Below the pieces are notes generated by a model, which ran no database searches, was not told the DNA's origin, and saw only the letters and a list, made by a program, of their open reading frames with translations. A DNA stretch of 63,347 nucleotides from assembly GCF_900096905.1 (NCBI RefSeq), contig NZ_FMYI01000012.1:1-63347 (forward strand), read 5' to 3'. The translations under genes were made by a program, and so were the position numbers. Shown piece after piece: positions 34,423-42,812 of this stretch (positions within the stretch are counted from its first letter, which is position 1; every line of letters begins with the position of its first letter). This DNA is from Pelagirhabdus alkalitolerans (lineage in GTDB: Bacteria; Bacillota; Bacilli; Bacillales; Amphibacillaceae).

Positions 34423-35524
34423 ATGGAATTAAATGAAATGAAGCATGAAATTGATAAGATGACTAACCGCCTAGCGGAATTTAGGGGGTCTCTTTGACTT
34501 AGAAGAGAAGCGAACACGGATTGCTGAACTCGAAAATGAAATGACCGATCCTAGTTTTTGGGATGATCAAACCTATGCGCAAAAAGTGATAGGTGAAGTT
34601 AACGGATTGAAAGATTTGGTTCATACGTATGATAAACATTCAGAGACACTTGAGAATTTAGAAGTTAGTTATGAACTCGTAAAAGAGGAAGATGATGCTG
34701 AACTTTATCAAGATCTAGAGGAAGAAATTAAACAATTAGCAAAAGATTTGAATGAATTTGAGTTATTTATGCTGTTAAATGAACCGTATGATAAAAATAA
34801 TGCAATCCTAGAGTTACATCCAGGTGCGGGTGGTACAGAATCACAGGATTGGGCCAGTATGTTACTGAGAATGTATAATCGATGGGCTGAGTCAAAAGGA
34901 TTTAGTGTCGAAACGCTGGATTACTTACCTGGCGATGAAGCAGGCGTGAAAAGTGTGACGTTATTAATTAAAGGCCATAATGCATACGGGTATTTAAAAG
35001 CTGAAAAAGGTGTTCACCGCCTTGTACGTATTTCGCCATTTGATTCATCAGGACGTAGACATACATCTTTTGCATCATGTGATGTGATGCCGGAGCTCGA
35101 TGATGATATTGATATCGATATAAACACTGAGGACTTAAAAATTGATACGTATCGTGCAAGTGGTGCAGGGGGACAACACGTCAATACAACAGATTCTGCT
35201 GTTCGTATTACACACACACCAACCAATACAATTGTGACGTGTCAGTCAGAACGTTCTCAAATAAAAAATAGAGAACAAGCAATGAAGCTATTAAAAGGTA
35301 AACTTTATCAACTTGAGGTTGAAAAGCAACAAGCCGAGCTAAATGAGATTAAAGGTGATCAGAAGGAGATTGGATGGGGGTCGCAGATTCGTTCTTATGT
35401 GTTCCATCCCTACTCAATGATCAAAGACCACAGAACGAACGTTGAAGTCGGTAATACACAAGCCGTTATGGACGGGGAACTTGATCCATTTATTGATGCT
35501 TATCTAAGACAACAAATGGATTAA
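34423..35524 (+). CDS. prfB: Peptide chain release factor 2, with programmed +1 frameshift
   Basis: RF2, 366 residues after frameshifting, which terminates translation at UGA and UAA. The first 24 codons (34423-34494) run into an in-frame TGA at 34495-34497. The shift site is AGG-GGG-TCT-CTT-TGA-C: an internal Shine-Dalgarno AGGGGG (34483-34488) three bases before the slippery CTT, with stop TGA in the weak context followed by C. The ribosome slips +1 and continues at GAC (34496). Downstream the SPF codon-recognition motif (RISPFDSSGRR) and the catalytic GGQ (SGAGGQHVNTTDSAVRITH) are intact. Low RF2 favours the shift, so the gene regulates itself. GAGGTGA precedes the start. Confidence 0.97.
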
Positions 35525-35534
35525 TATAGAAGCT

Positions 35535-35573
35535 AAAAAACGTCGATTATTAAATAATGATCGACGTTTTTTA
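35535..35573 (+). terminator. Terminator after prfB
   Basis: Stem AAAAAACGTCGAT / ATCGACGTTTTTT. Confidence 0.93.
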
Positions 35574-35674
35574 ATGATTTCCTACATCGTGATAGAGCGA
35601 TAAAACCAGTTGTCGCAAGAGTTGAGACGTGATATACTCCTTAAGGTTGAGTAAAAGAAATAGAGGTGTTAAGT

Positions 35675-36541
35675 ATGATTGCAAAATATAGACGTCAAGG
35701 TATCTCGTCTGAGTGGTTATTACTAATTGAATATAGTTTAGTTATAATTGGATCGTTTTTTATAGCGATTGGATTTAATTTATTTTTACTACCTAACGAT
35801 ATTGCTTCAGGTGGTGTTGCAGGTATTAGTACGATTCTACGTGCTTTATTTGATTGGCAACCTTCTCTTGTGCAATGGGGAATCAATATACCACTGTTTG
35901 GTTTAGGGACATGGATTCTTGGTAAGAATTTTGGCATGAAGACGTTTGTAGGGACGATCGCAGTTCCCCTTTTCGTATCATTAACCAGCACTTGGAACCC
36001 TGCAACACCAGATCCATTATTAGGAGCGATCTTCGGTGGTATGGCTTGTGGGCTCGGAATCGGTATTGTATTTAGAGGTAAAGGTTCAACAGGCGGTGTT
36101 GATTTAGCTGCACAAATATTTCATAAATATGTACCACTTCCATTCGGTATTTGTATTGCGTTGTTCGATGGGTTAATCGTTTTGACAGCGACGTTTGTCT
36201 TTTCAGTCGAACAAGGTTTGTATGCACTTATTGCTCTATTCATTACGAGTCGAACGATTGACCTCGTTCAAGTTGGTTTGAATTCATCTAAAAATATTAT
36301 GGTCATTACAGATGAAGTAGACTCTGTTAGAAAAGCTTTGTTACATACGGTTGATCGTGGTGTAACAGTTTGGCATGCTGAAGGTGGATATACAAAAGAA
36401 AATAGAAAAATGGTCATGTGTGTTGTTAATCAACATGAATTTAGTCGAACGACCCAGATCATAAAAGGAATTGATCCAAGTGCATTCATCGTTGTCATGA
36501 ATGCAAGTGAAGTCATAGGAGAAGGATTTAGCAGAAGCTAA
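35675..36541 (+). CDS. YitT-family membrane protein (YvjA-like)
   Basis: A 288-residue protein of the YitT family: five or six N-terminal membrane helices (about 15-200, with FFIAIGFNLFLLPNDIASGGVAGISTIL and FRGKGSTGGVDLAAQIFHKY, the family's most conserved stretches) and a C-terminal cytoplasmic DUF2179 domain (about 205-285, VITDEVDSVRKALLHTVDRGVTVWHAEGGYTKENRKMVMCVVN). Function unknown. ATG 35675 is chosen because AGAGGTG lies six bases upstream; a GTG at 35666 overlaps that site. The terminator hairpin for this gene uses its last codons. Confidence 0.9.
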   Translation: MIAKYRRQGISSEWLLLIEYSLVIIGSFFIAIGFNLFLLPNDIASGGVAGISTILRALFDWQPSLVQWGINIPLFGLGTWILGKNFGMKTFVGTIAVPLFVSLTSTWNPATPDPLLGAIFGGMACGLGIGIVFRGKGSTGGVDLAAQIFHKYVPLPFGICIALFDGLIVLTATFVFSVEQGLYALIALFITSRTIDLVQVGLNSSKNIMVITDEVDSVRKALLHTVDRGVTVWHAEGGYTKENRKMVMCVVNQHEFSRTTQIIKGIDPSAFIVVMNASEVIGEGFSRS

Positions 36542-36556
36542 ATCTTTCTTTTTTTA
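36524..36556 (+). terminator. Terminator embedded in the 3' end of the YitT-like gene
   Basis: Stem GATTTAGC / GCTAAATC with an AGAA loop followed by a T-rich run. The stop codon is inside the right arm. Confidence 0.85.
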
Positions 36557-36676
36557 TCCCTTCGATTTTCCTATCTTGATAGAGTCATAAGTACTATAAA
36601 TAGTGTTGAAACTTGAGGTTAAGCAGTTTTGAAATGAAATTGTAATAAAAATAATAACAAAAAAAGTCGATTTAGA

Positions 36677-36685
36677 TGTTATAAT
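36677..36685 (+). promoter_or_regulatory. Extended -10 promoter of ftsEX
   Basis: TGTTATAAT, an extended -10 element (TGnTATAAT), about 75 bases upstream of ftsE. No convincing -35 is present. Confidence 0.5.
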
Positions 36686-36758
36686 GTAATAGATTGAGCA
36701 GACGAAGCGTTTGTTTCAAAAGATAATTACTATAATTAAATCAAAGGTGATTGAGTTT

Positions 36759-37445
36759 ATGATAGAATTAAAAAATGTCAAAAAGACATATCCAAATGGT
36801 GTAACAGCTCTAAATGGTATTGATATACATATCGATTCCGGAGAATTTGTTTATTTAGTTGGTCAAAGTGGTGCTGGTAAGTCGACATTTATCAAATTAA
36901 TATTCCGAGAAGAGATGGCTTCTTCTGGGGACATTTATATTAACAATCGTGATTTATCAACAATGAAATGGAAAGACGTTCCTCATTTAAGACGTGAAAT
37001 AGGCGTTGTTTACCAAGATTTCAAATTACTTCCTAAAATGACAGTCTATGAAAATGTTGCATTTGCACTTGAGGTCGTAGAAGAATCCCCTCGTCAGATT
37101 AGAAAACGCGTGATGGAAGTGTTAGATCAAGTTGGACTTAAGAATAAAGCACGTTTTATTCCAGATGAATTATCAGGTGGTGAACAACAACGTGTTGCGA
37201 TTGCTCGTGCGATTGCCAACTATCCGAAGTTGTTAATTGCTGATGAACCAACAGGTAATCTAGATCCCGATACATCTTGGGAAATTATGAAAATATTAGA
37301 AGAGATTAACGCAACAGGAACGACCATAATCATGGCAACACATAGTAAAGACATCGTGAATACGATCAAACGTCGAGTGATTGCCGTTGAAGGTGGATTA
37401 GTTGTACGTGATCAGCATAGAGGTGATTATGGATATGAAGATTAG
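36759..37445 (+). CDS. ftsE: Cell-division ATPase FtsE
   Basis: A 228-residue ABC ATPase with Walker A GQSGAGKST, Q loop DFKLLPKMTVYENVAFALEV, signature LSGGEQQRVAIARA and Walker B LLIADEPTGNLDP. With FtsX it transmits a cytoplasmic ATP signal across the membrane to activate a peptidoglycan hydrolase. The start at 36759 (MIELKNVKKTYPNGV) has AAAGGTGA eight bases upstream; an upstream in-frame extension is not conserved in the family. It overlaps ftsX by 11 bases. Confidence 0.96.
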   Translation: MIELKNVKKTYPNGVTALNGIDIHIDSGEFVYLVGQSGAGKSTFIKLIFREEMASSGDIYINNRDLSTMKWKDVPHLRREIGVVYQDFKLLPKMTVYENVAFALEVVEESPRQIRKRVMEVLDQVGLKNKARFIPDELSGGEQQRVAIARAIANYPKLLIADEPTGNLDPDTSWEIMKILEEINATGTTIIMATHSKDIVNTIKRRVIAVEGGLVVRDQHRGDYGYED

Positions 37446-38328
37446 AACATTTAAGCGTCACTTCAGAGAAGGTTTAAAAAATACATGGCGAAACAATTGG
37501 ATGACACTTGCTTCAGTTGCAGCTGTTACGACGACACTTTTACTCGTTGCGACATTTTTAGTTCTTATGTTTAATTTGAATCATGTTGCCGATGCATTAG
37601 AAGAAGATGTTCAAATGAAAGTCCTAGTTGATTTAACGGCTGATGAAGATGAGACAGAAGCACTTGGTGATGAGTTAAACGCGTTAAATAATATTGAAAG
37701 TGTAGAATTCTCATCACGTGATGAAGAGTTAGAGGGTCTTATTTCAAGTATGGGAGAGCAAGGAGATTCTTGGGGGCTTCAAGATGAAGATAATCCATTG
37801 AATGATGCTTATGTTGTGCGGGCAAATGAACCGCAAGATACTATTGAAATTGCAGAAGAAATTGAGCAAATGGATTCAGTAGAACGTGTCAATTATGGAC
37901 AAGATGTCGTGCAAAACCTATTTACTTTTAACAACTACGCTAGAAATATCGGGCTCGTTTTAATCGTTGCCCTCTTGTTTACAGCAATATTTTTAATCTC
38001 AAATACGATTAAAATTACGATTATGGCAAGAAGACGTGAAATTGAAATTATGAAACTTGTCGGTGCGACGAATTGGTTTATACGTTGGCCATTCTTTGTG
38101 GAAGGGTTACTACTGGGTGTTTTAGGTAGTATTGTTCCAATCAGTATACTGACGGTTGGGTATTATTATTTAGATCAGAATGCTGCGGCAGTTAATCAAT
38201 TTGAGTTTATTCAAATATTGCCATTCTACCCGTTCATTTTCCAATTAGCAGCGATTATATTAGCAATTGGTGCTGGTATTGGTATATGGGGAAGCGTCAT
38301 GAGTGTCCGTAAGTTCCTTAAGGTGTAA
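37435..38328 (+). CDS. ftsX: Cell-division membrane protein FtsX
   Basis: A 297-residue partner of FtsE with four membrane helices and a large extracellular loop between the first two (about 50-170), here strongly acidic (LTADEDETEALGDELNALNNIESVEF, DEELEGLISSMGEQ). This loop binds and activates the cell-wall hydrolase. NTIKITIMARRREIEIMKLVGATNWFIRWPFFVEGLLLG is the conserved FtsX segment. The start at 37435 has AGGTGA eight bases upstream. The gene next downstream encodes a coiled-coil M23 hydrolase, the likely target. Confidence 0.95.
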   Translation: MKIRTFKRHFREGLKNTWRNNWMTLASVAAVTTTLLLVATFLVLMFNLNHVADALEEDVQMKVLVDLTADEDETEALGDELNALNNIESVEFSSRDEELEGLISSMGEQGDSWGLQDEDNPLNDAYVVRANEPQDTIEIAEEIEQMDSVERVNYGQDVVQNLFTFNNYARNIGLVLIVALLFTAIFLISNTIKITIMARRREIEIMKLVGATNWFIRWPFFVEGLLLGVLGSIVPISILTVGYYYLDQNAAAVNQFEFIQILPFYPFIFQLAAIILAIGAGIGIWGSVMSVRKFLKV

Positions 38329-38351
38329 GTCTCTTATTTTAAGAGACTTAC
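38325..38351 (+). other. Perfect hairpin spanning the ftsX stop codon
   Basis: Stem GTAAGTCTCTT (38325-38335) / AAGAGACTTAC (38341-38351), five-base loop, containing the ftsX stop. No T-run follows, so it is not a standard terminator; it may stabilise or cut the ftsEX message ahead of the hydrolase gene. Confidence 0.7.
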
Positions 38352-38397
38352 TCTCTTACATAATAAAAATATATTAAGCTAAAATGGAGGAGTAATG

Positions 38398-39798
38398 ATG
38401 ATCAATAAAAATAAATACATATTAATTGTTCTAATCGTTTTCGCTTCGTTTTTCGCTTTTTCAAACTCGACTCATGCGCAAAGCATTGATGAATTAGAAG
38501 CTGAACTTAACGCTTTGGAAGAAGAGAGAGAAAGCATTAACGAAGACGCTAGTGATGCTGAAGAGAAAATTGCTGAGAATGAAGAACGACAACGCGAAGT
38601 TGAAAGTAAAATTGAAGATATCGATGAAGATTTAGAAATAACAGAGGATAGTTTAGAAGAAAAAGAGAATGAGATTAATTTAACAACAGAAGAAATATCA
38701 CGAATTGAGCTTTCAATTTCAGAAACTGAAGAGGAGATCGATGAAACAGAAAATGAAATTGAAGAACTTAATGATGATATTGATTACTTAATGGATCGTA
38801 TAGAAGAACGTGATGAATTGATTAAAGAACGTTTGCGATCAATGCAGCATAATGGTGGTAATATCAACTACTTAGAAGTTTTATTTGGCTCACAAAGCTT
38901 TGGTGATTTCGTTAATCGTATTTCAGCTGTTACTCGTATAATGGAATCAGACCGAAGTATCTTGGACGCTCAAGAGAAAGATAGAATTGAACTAGAAGAT
39001 AAGCGTGCGTCAGTAGAAGGTAAAAAAGAACAGTTGGTTGCAGACAAGCAAAAATTAGATGATGACCAACAAGAACTTGAAAATCAACGAGCAACTTTAG
39101 TTGCACAAGAACAAGAATTGTCAAATTTACATGCTCAATTAAACGAACAGCGTGATGAACAATCAGATTTAATGGTTGTCTTAGAAGATGAGCATGAAGA
39201 ATTGGAAGAATTAACGATGTCTATGGAAGAAGAGAAGCAGACATTACAAGACCAAGAACGCATCATAGCTCAAATGATTGAAGAAGAAGAGCAAAGACAA
39301 GCTGAACAGTTAGCAGATGAAGAAAATCAAAATGGAAGTGGAGATAGTAATGCAGGTCCATCAAGTCCACCTAGTAATGGTGGAGGAGATGGTACGTTCA
39401 TTTGGCCTTCCGAAGGATCATTACTCACTGAAAGATCCTATTATGGTCCTAGAATTCACCCGATTTCTAATGAAGAATCATTCCATTATGGGATTGATTT
39501 GTCAAACCCTACTGGTACACCGATATACGCATCAGCTTCTGGTGTTGTAACTCGTGCCAATTATTCACCTTCATACGGAAATGTTATTTATATTTATCAT
39601 CCTGAACTGAATAAATCAACCGTATATGCGCACTTACATACCATGGGCGTTAGTTTAGGTTCAAATGTGAATCAGGGTCAACAAATTGCTACAATGGGAA
39701 GCACTGGACAATCAACAGGTCCGCATTTGCACTTTGAAATTCATGAAGGACAATGGTCTCACAGAGGTGGAATAGATCCAATCCCGTACTTGCCATAG
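38398..39798 (+). CDS. Coiled-coil M23 peptidoglycan hydrolase (EnvC-like)
   Basis: A 466-residue exported protein: signal peptide (about 1-28, ending THAQS), a long Glu-rich coiled coil (about 29-285), a Gly/Ser/Pro/Asn linker and a C-terminal M23 (LytM) endopeptidase domain with the zinc ligands H363-YGID367 and H443-L-H445 intact. This is the EnvC/PcsB-type architecture that FtsEX controls by pulling on the coil, but unlike E. coli EnvC the catalytic motifs are complete, so it should cut cross-links itself. The ATG at 38398 lies five bases after AGGAG; 38395 is an in-frame alternative. It follows ftsX by 69 bases. Confidence 0.9.
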   Translation: MINKNKYILIVLIVFASFFAFSNSTHAQSIDELEAELNALEEERESINEDASDAEEKIAENEERQREVESKIEDIDEDLEITEDSLEEKENEINLTTEEISRIELSISETEEEIDETENEIEELNDDIDYLMDRIEERDELIKERLRSMQHNGGNINYLEVLFGSQSFGDFVNRISAVTRIMESDRSILDAQEKDRIELEDKRASVEGKKEQLVADKQKLDDDQQELENQRATLVAQEQELSNLHAQLNEQRDEQSDLMVVLEDEHEELEELTMSMEEEKQTLQDQERIIAQMIEEEEQRQAEQLADEENQNGSGDSNAGPSSPPSNGGGDGTFIWPSEGSLLTERSYYGPRIHPISNEESFHYGIDLSNPTGTPIYASASGVVTRANYSPSYGNVIYIYHPELNKSTVYAHLHTMGVSLGSNVNQGQQIATMGSTGQSTGPHLHFEIHEGQWSHRGGIDPIPYLP

Positions 39799-39824
39799 AA
39801 TAGTATTAATTGATTAAATGAATT

Positions 39825-39858
39825 AAGGCATTGCACATGTGTTGCAGTGCCTTTTTGT
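39825..39858 (+). terminator. Terminator after the M23 hydrolase gene
   Basis: Stem AAGGCATTGCA / TGCAGTGCCTT with one mismatch, then TTT. Confidence 0.88.
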
Positions 39859-39911
39859 TAACTTTTTGTGATACACTATAGAAATAAAGTTTATTTGTGA
39901 GGTGGAGCTAG

Positions 39912-41390
39912 TTGCATATTAAAAAAAGCGTTTTAATCATACTCTTTATGACAGCCCTTTTACTCGGTGGAATTAGTACTTTAGTTACTGTGAGTGTTGT
40001 AACAGATGGGTCACTTAATCAAACTACACAAGAACCGGTAGATGGTGATATGTCACAAGAAGAATATGAGGCAATGCTAGATGATATAACAGAAGCGGTG
40101 TCACTACCAAAAGTTGTTCAAGCTTTTAATATTATTCAGGAAAACTACATTGAAGATATTGAACAAGAGGCATTAATTGAAGGTGCTGTTCGCGGGATGT
40201 TAAATACATTAGGGGATCCGTATAGTGAGTATATGGATGAAGATACGATGGCACAATTTGATGAACAAATAGAATCGTCATTTGAAGGTATTGGTGCTGA
40301 AGTCAGTATGGTTGATGGAAAAGTGACGATTATTTCACCAATTCAAGACTCACCAGCAGAAAGTGTAGGACTTAGACCGAATGATCAAGTCATTACAATT
40401 GATGGTGAGAGTATTGAAGGACTTGATTTAACAGAAGCGGTATCTAAAATTCGTGGTGAAAAAGGCACAGAGGTTGTAATAGAGATTGAACGTGCAGGTG
40501 TGTCTGATTTATTAGAGTTTGAAATTACACGTGATACTATTCCGTTAGAAACTGTTTATGCTGAAACAGAAGAAGTTAACGGACAAACAGTCGGCATGAT
40601 TCAAATCACATCATTCGCAGAACAAACAGGGAGTCGTTTCCAAGAGGAGTTAGAATCACTAGAGTCAGATGATATTGATGGTTTGATCATTGATGTACGT
40701 AATAATCCTGGTGGTTTACTGCCGGTTATTGAAGATATTTTAAAATTATTTATTACGAGTGATCAACCCTATATGCAAATTGAAGATGGAGAAGGGAATG
40801 CTGAACCTTATTACTCTGATCTTGAGGAAGAAAAAGATTATCCAGTTTCTGTTTTAATTGATGAAGGAAGTGCCTCCGCTTCTGAAATATTGGCAATTGC
40901 CTTGAACGAAGCCATTGATGCAGAAATTGTTGGGAAAAACAGCTTTGGAAAAGGAACTGTTCAACAAACTGTGCCCATGGGAGACGGTAGTTCCATAAAA
41001 ATTACGATTCTAGATTGGCTTTCTCCCGAAGGGAATTCTATCCATGAAGTCGGTGTAGAACCTACCATTGAAGTCGATCAACCTGATTATTATTACGTGA
41101 ATCCTATTCAATTAGAAGAAACACTTTCATTTGATGATAATAATGAGCAAATTGAATTTGCTCAGATTATGTTAGACGGATTAGGTTATTCAGTTGATCG
41201 CCAAGACGGTTATTTTGATGGTTCAACTGTTGAAGCATTGGAAGCATTTCAATCTGAAAATGAAATTGATGTCACCGGTGAACTTAACCAAGACACAGCT
41301 GAAGTATTACAGACGCAAATCATTGAACAAATGCAAGCGAATCAAGATGACCTGCAACGAGAAGCCGCAAAAGAGTCATTATTTGATTAA
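39912..41390 (+). CDS. ctpB: Carboxy-terminal processing serine protease CtpB
   Basis: A 492-residue S41 protease: N-terminal signal-anchor (about 5-28), PDZ domain (about 110-200, with IGAEVSMVDGKVTIISPIQDSPAESVGLRPNDQVITIDGE), S41 core with the Ser-Lys pair S322 and K347 (DEGSASASEILA and GKNSFGKGTVQ, 25 residues apart as in CtpB), and a C-terminal peptidoglycan-binding domain (about 410-475). In B. subtilis CtpB cleaves SpoIVFA during sporulation; other substrates are possible. The start is TTG, with GAGGTGGAG just upstream. Between the M23 hydrolase and minJ, each with its own terminator. Confidence 0.94.
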   Translation: MHIKKSVLIILFMTALLLGGISTLVTVSVVTDGSLNQTTQEPVDGDMSQEEYEAMLDDITEAVSLPKVVQAFNIIQENYIEDIEQEALIEGAVRGMLNTLGDPYSEYMDEDTMAQFDEQIESSFEGIGAEVSMVDGKVTIISPIQDSPAESVGLRPNDQVITIDGESIEGLDLTEAVSKIRGEKGTEVVIEIERAGVSDLLEFEITRDTIPLETVYAETEEVNGQTVGMIQITSFAEQTGSRFQEELESLESDDIDGLIIDVRNNPGGLLPVIEDILKLFITSDQPYMQIEDGEGNAEPYYSDLEEEKDYPVSVLIDEGSASASEILAIALNEAIDAEIVGKNSFGKGTVQQTVPMGDGSSIKITILDWLSPEGNSIHEVGVEPTIEVDQPDYYYVNPIQLEETLSFDDNNEQIEFAQIMLDGLGYSVDRQDGYFDGSTVEALEAFQSENEIDVTGELNQDTAEVLQTQIIEQMQANQDDLQREAAKESLFD

Positions 41391-41392
41391 AG

Positions 41393-41443
41393 AGGAGCTA
41401 AAAGGTTACACAGATGTGTATGCCTTTTAGCTCTTTATTTTTG
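41393..41443 (+). terminator. Terminator after ctpB
   Basis: Stem GAGCTAAAAGG (41395-41405) / CCTTTTAGCTC (41423-41433), with an inner ACAC/GTGT stem, then TTTATTTTTG. Confidence 0.9.
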
Positions 41444-41581
41444 TTGAAAATAGTGATAAAAAAGCTTTTTTTATAAAAATTTGATGAAAGTCACGATTTG
41501 TCATTAATCTATGCTATAGTAAAAAAAGGAACTTAAATGCAACAGCTTTTACATAGTATGTGAGATGACGGAGGGTAAGAA

Positions 41582-42757
41582 ATGGAATTATGGTTAGTGG
41601 AGATTGCAAAGGCATTTATGCGTTTTTTGGCAAACCCTTTACTTTATTGGTTTTTAATCATTGCGCTTCTTGCTTCAACAAGTCGTATTAAATATGAACG
41701 TCGACAATTCGGACAGAAAATTTTCCCGATTCTGGATGAAGTGTATGGGTATCGGAGAAAGAGTATGGTTTTTGGTCTCATATTATCGCTCCTATTGTTA
41801 CTTCTTGGTGTTGTACTCGAGCCACTTATGTTAATAGGCTTAGTGATCGTTACTATTTTGTTATCAATATCGAGACGATTCACATGGCTCTCAACAGCTT
41901 ATACATTTGGAATTACAGCTATTATTTTGTTATTTTTACCTTTATATGAGTCATGGTTACCAACATTTTTACAAGTCGAAATTTCAACCTTATCGTGGGT
42001 TAGCTTTACGGTGATTATGGGCTTGTTTTTAATCTTTGAAGCATTTATTAGTGGGCGAATCATTCAGGATCAGACTTTCCCTGAATTATTTAAAAGCCCT
42101 AGAGGGAAAACAATCGGACAACATCGTTTTAAAAAGATTATGATCATTCCAACACTTATGATTTGGCCTATAGGTGGTCTTGAATTAAACATCGATTGGT
42201 GGCCAGTTCTTGAATGGCAAGGTGAACAATTTGGCTTAATTATATTCCCGTTTATAATAGGCATTGAGCATGTTTTCAAAAGCGCTCTTCCCCAAAAGAT
42301 GATGAAACGAATGAGTCACTATTTACTGCTACTAGGTTTAGTTGTAGTAGCTATTAGCTTAGTAGGTTATTTTGTAGAGATTGCAGTTATTATGGGTGTC
42401 GCTGTCGCCTTAATTGGTCGGGAGTGGATCACGTACCGATTTAGACGACAAGACAGTCAAGGGGAACCATTTTTCAATCCGATTAATAACGGTATTAAAG
42501 TTTTGGCAGTATTGCCCGAATCACCTGCTGTGGATATGGGATTAGGAGTAGGTGACCGGATCACAAAAGTGAATGGGTTAGCTGTGTCAGGTGTAAATGA
42601 CTTTTATCAAGCTTTACAAGAAAACCGTGCATTTTGCAAATTAGATGTGCTAGACGAACGTGGAGAGGTTCGGTTTGTTCAAAGAGCGCTTTATCAAAAT
42701 GAACATCATGAACTAGGTGTTATTTTCTCCGTTAGCCATGATGAACGAGTAGGCTGA
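41582..42757 (+). CDS. minJ: Cell-division topological protein MinJ (PDZ membrane protein)
   Basis: A 391-residue protein with about eight membrane helices (residues 10-290) and a C-terminal PDZ domain (about 300-370, GIKVLAVLPESPAVDMGLGVGDRITKVNGLAVSGVNDFYQAL). This architecture and the place beside ctpB match B. subtilis MinJ (YvjD), the adaptor that links the polar protein DivIVA to MinD and keeps division away from the poles. Sequence identity cannot be judged here; the architecture and location carry the call. Not followed by the usual neighbours: a convergent SNF2 helicase comes next. Confidence 0.8.
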   Translation: MELWLVEIAKAFMRFLANPLLYWFLIIALLASTSRIKYERRQFGQKIFPILDEVYGYRRKSMVFGLILSLLLLLLGVVLEPLMLIGLVIVTILLSISRRFTWLSTAYTFGITAIILLFLPLYESWLPTFLQVEISTLSWVSFTVIMGLFLIFEAFISGRIIQDQTFPELFKSPRGKTIGQHRFKKIMIIPTLMIWPIGGLELNIDWWPVLEWQGEQFGLIIFPFIIGIEHVFKSALPQKMMKRMSHYLLLLGLVVVAISLVGYFVEIAVIMGVAVALIGREWITYRFRRQDSQGEPFFNPINNGIKVLAVLPESPAVDMGLGVGDRITKVNGLAVSGVNDFYQALQENRAFCKLDVLDERGEVRFVQRALYQNEHHELGVIFSVSHDERVG

Positions 42758-42768
42758 TTTGAAATACG

Positions 42769-42812
42769 ACAAAAGGTGCGATTATTTCCTAGGAAATAAT
42801 CGCACCTTTTTT
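42769..42812. terminator. Bidirectional terminator, minJ / SNF2 helicase
   Basis: Long perfect palindrome AAAAGGTGCGATTATTTCC meeting its reverse complement at 42790-42791, with T-tracts on both sides. Confidence 0.95.

Noticed and set aside
34423..34541. In-frame stop in prfB read as a pseudogene or sequencing error
   Set aside because: The stop is exactly at the conserved RF2 frameshift site with internal Shine-Dalgarno and CTT-TGA-C context.
41500..41520. Promoter for minJ with TTGTCA and TATAGT
   Set aside because: Spacing is only 11 bases between the two elements; the extended -10 alone is not enough to claim a site.
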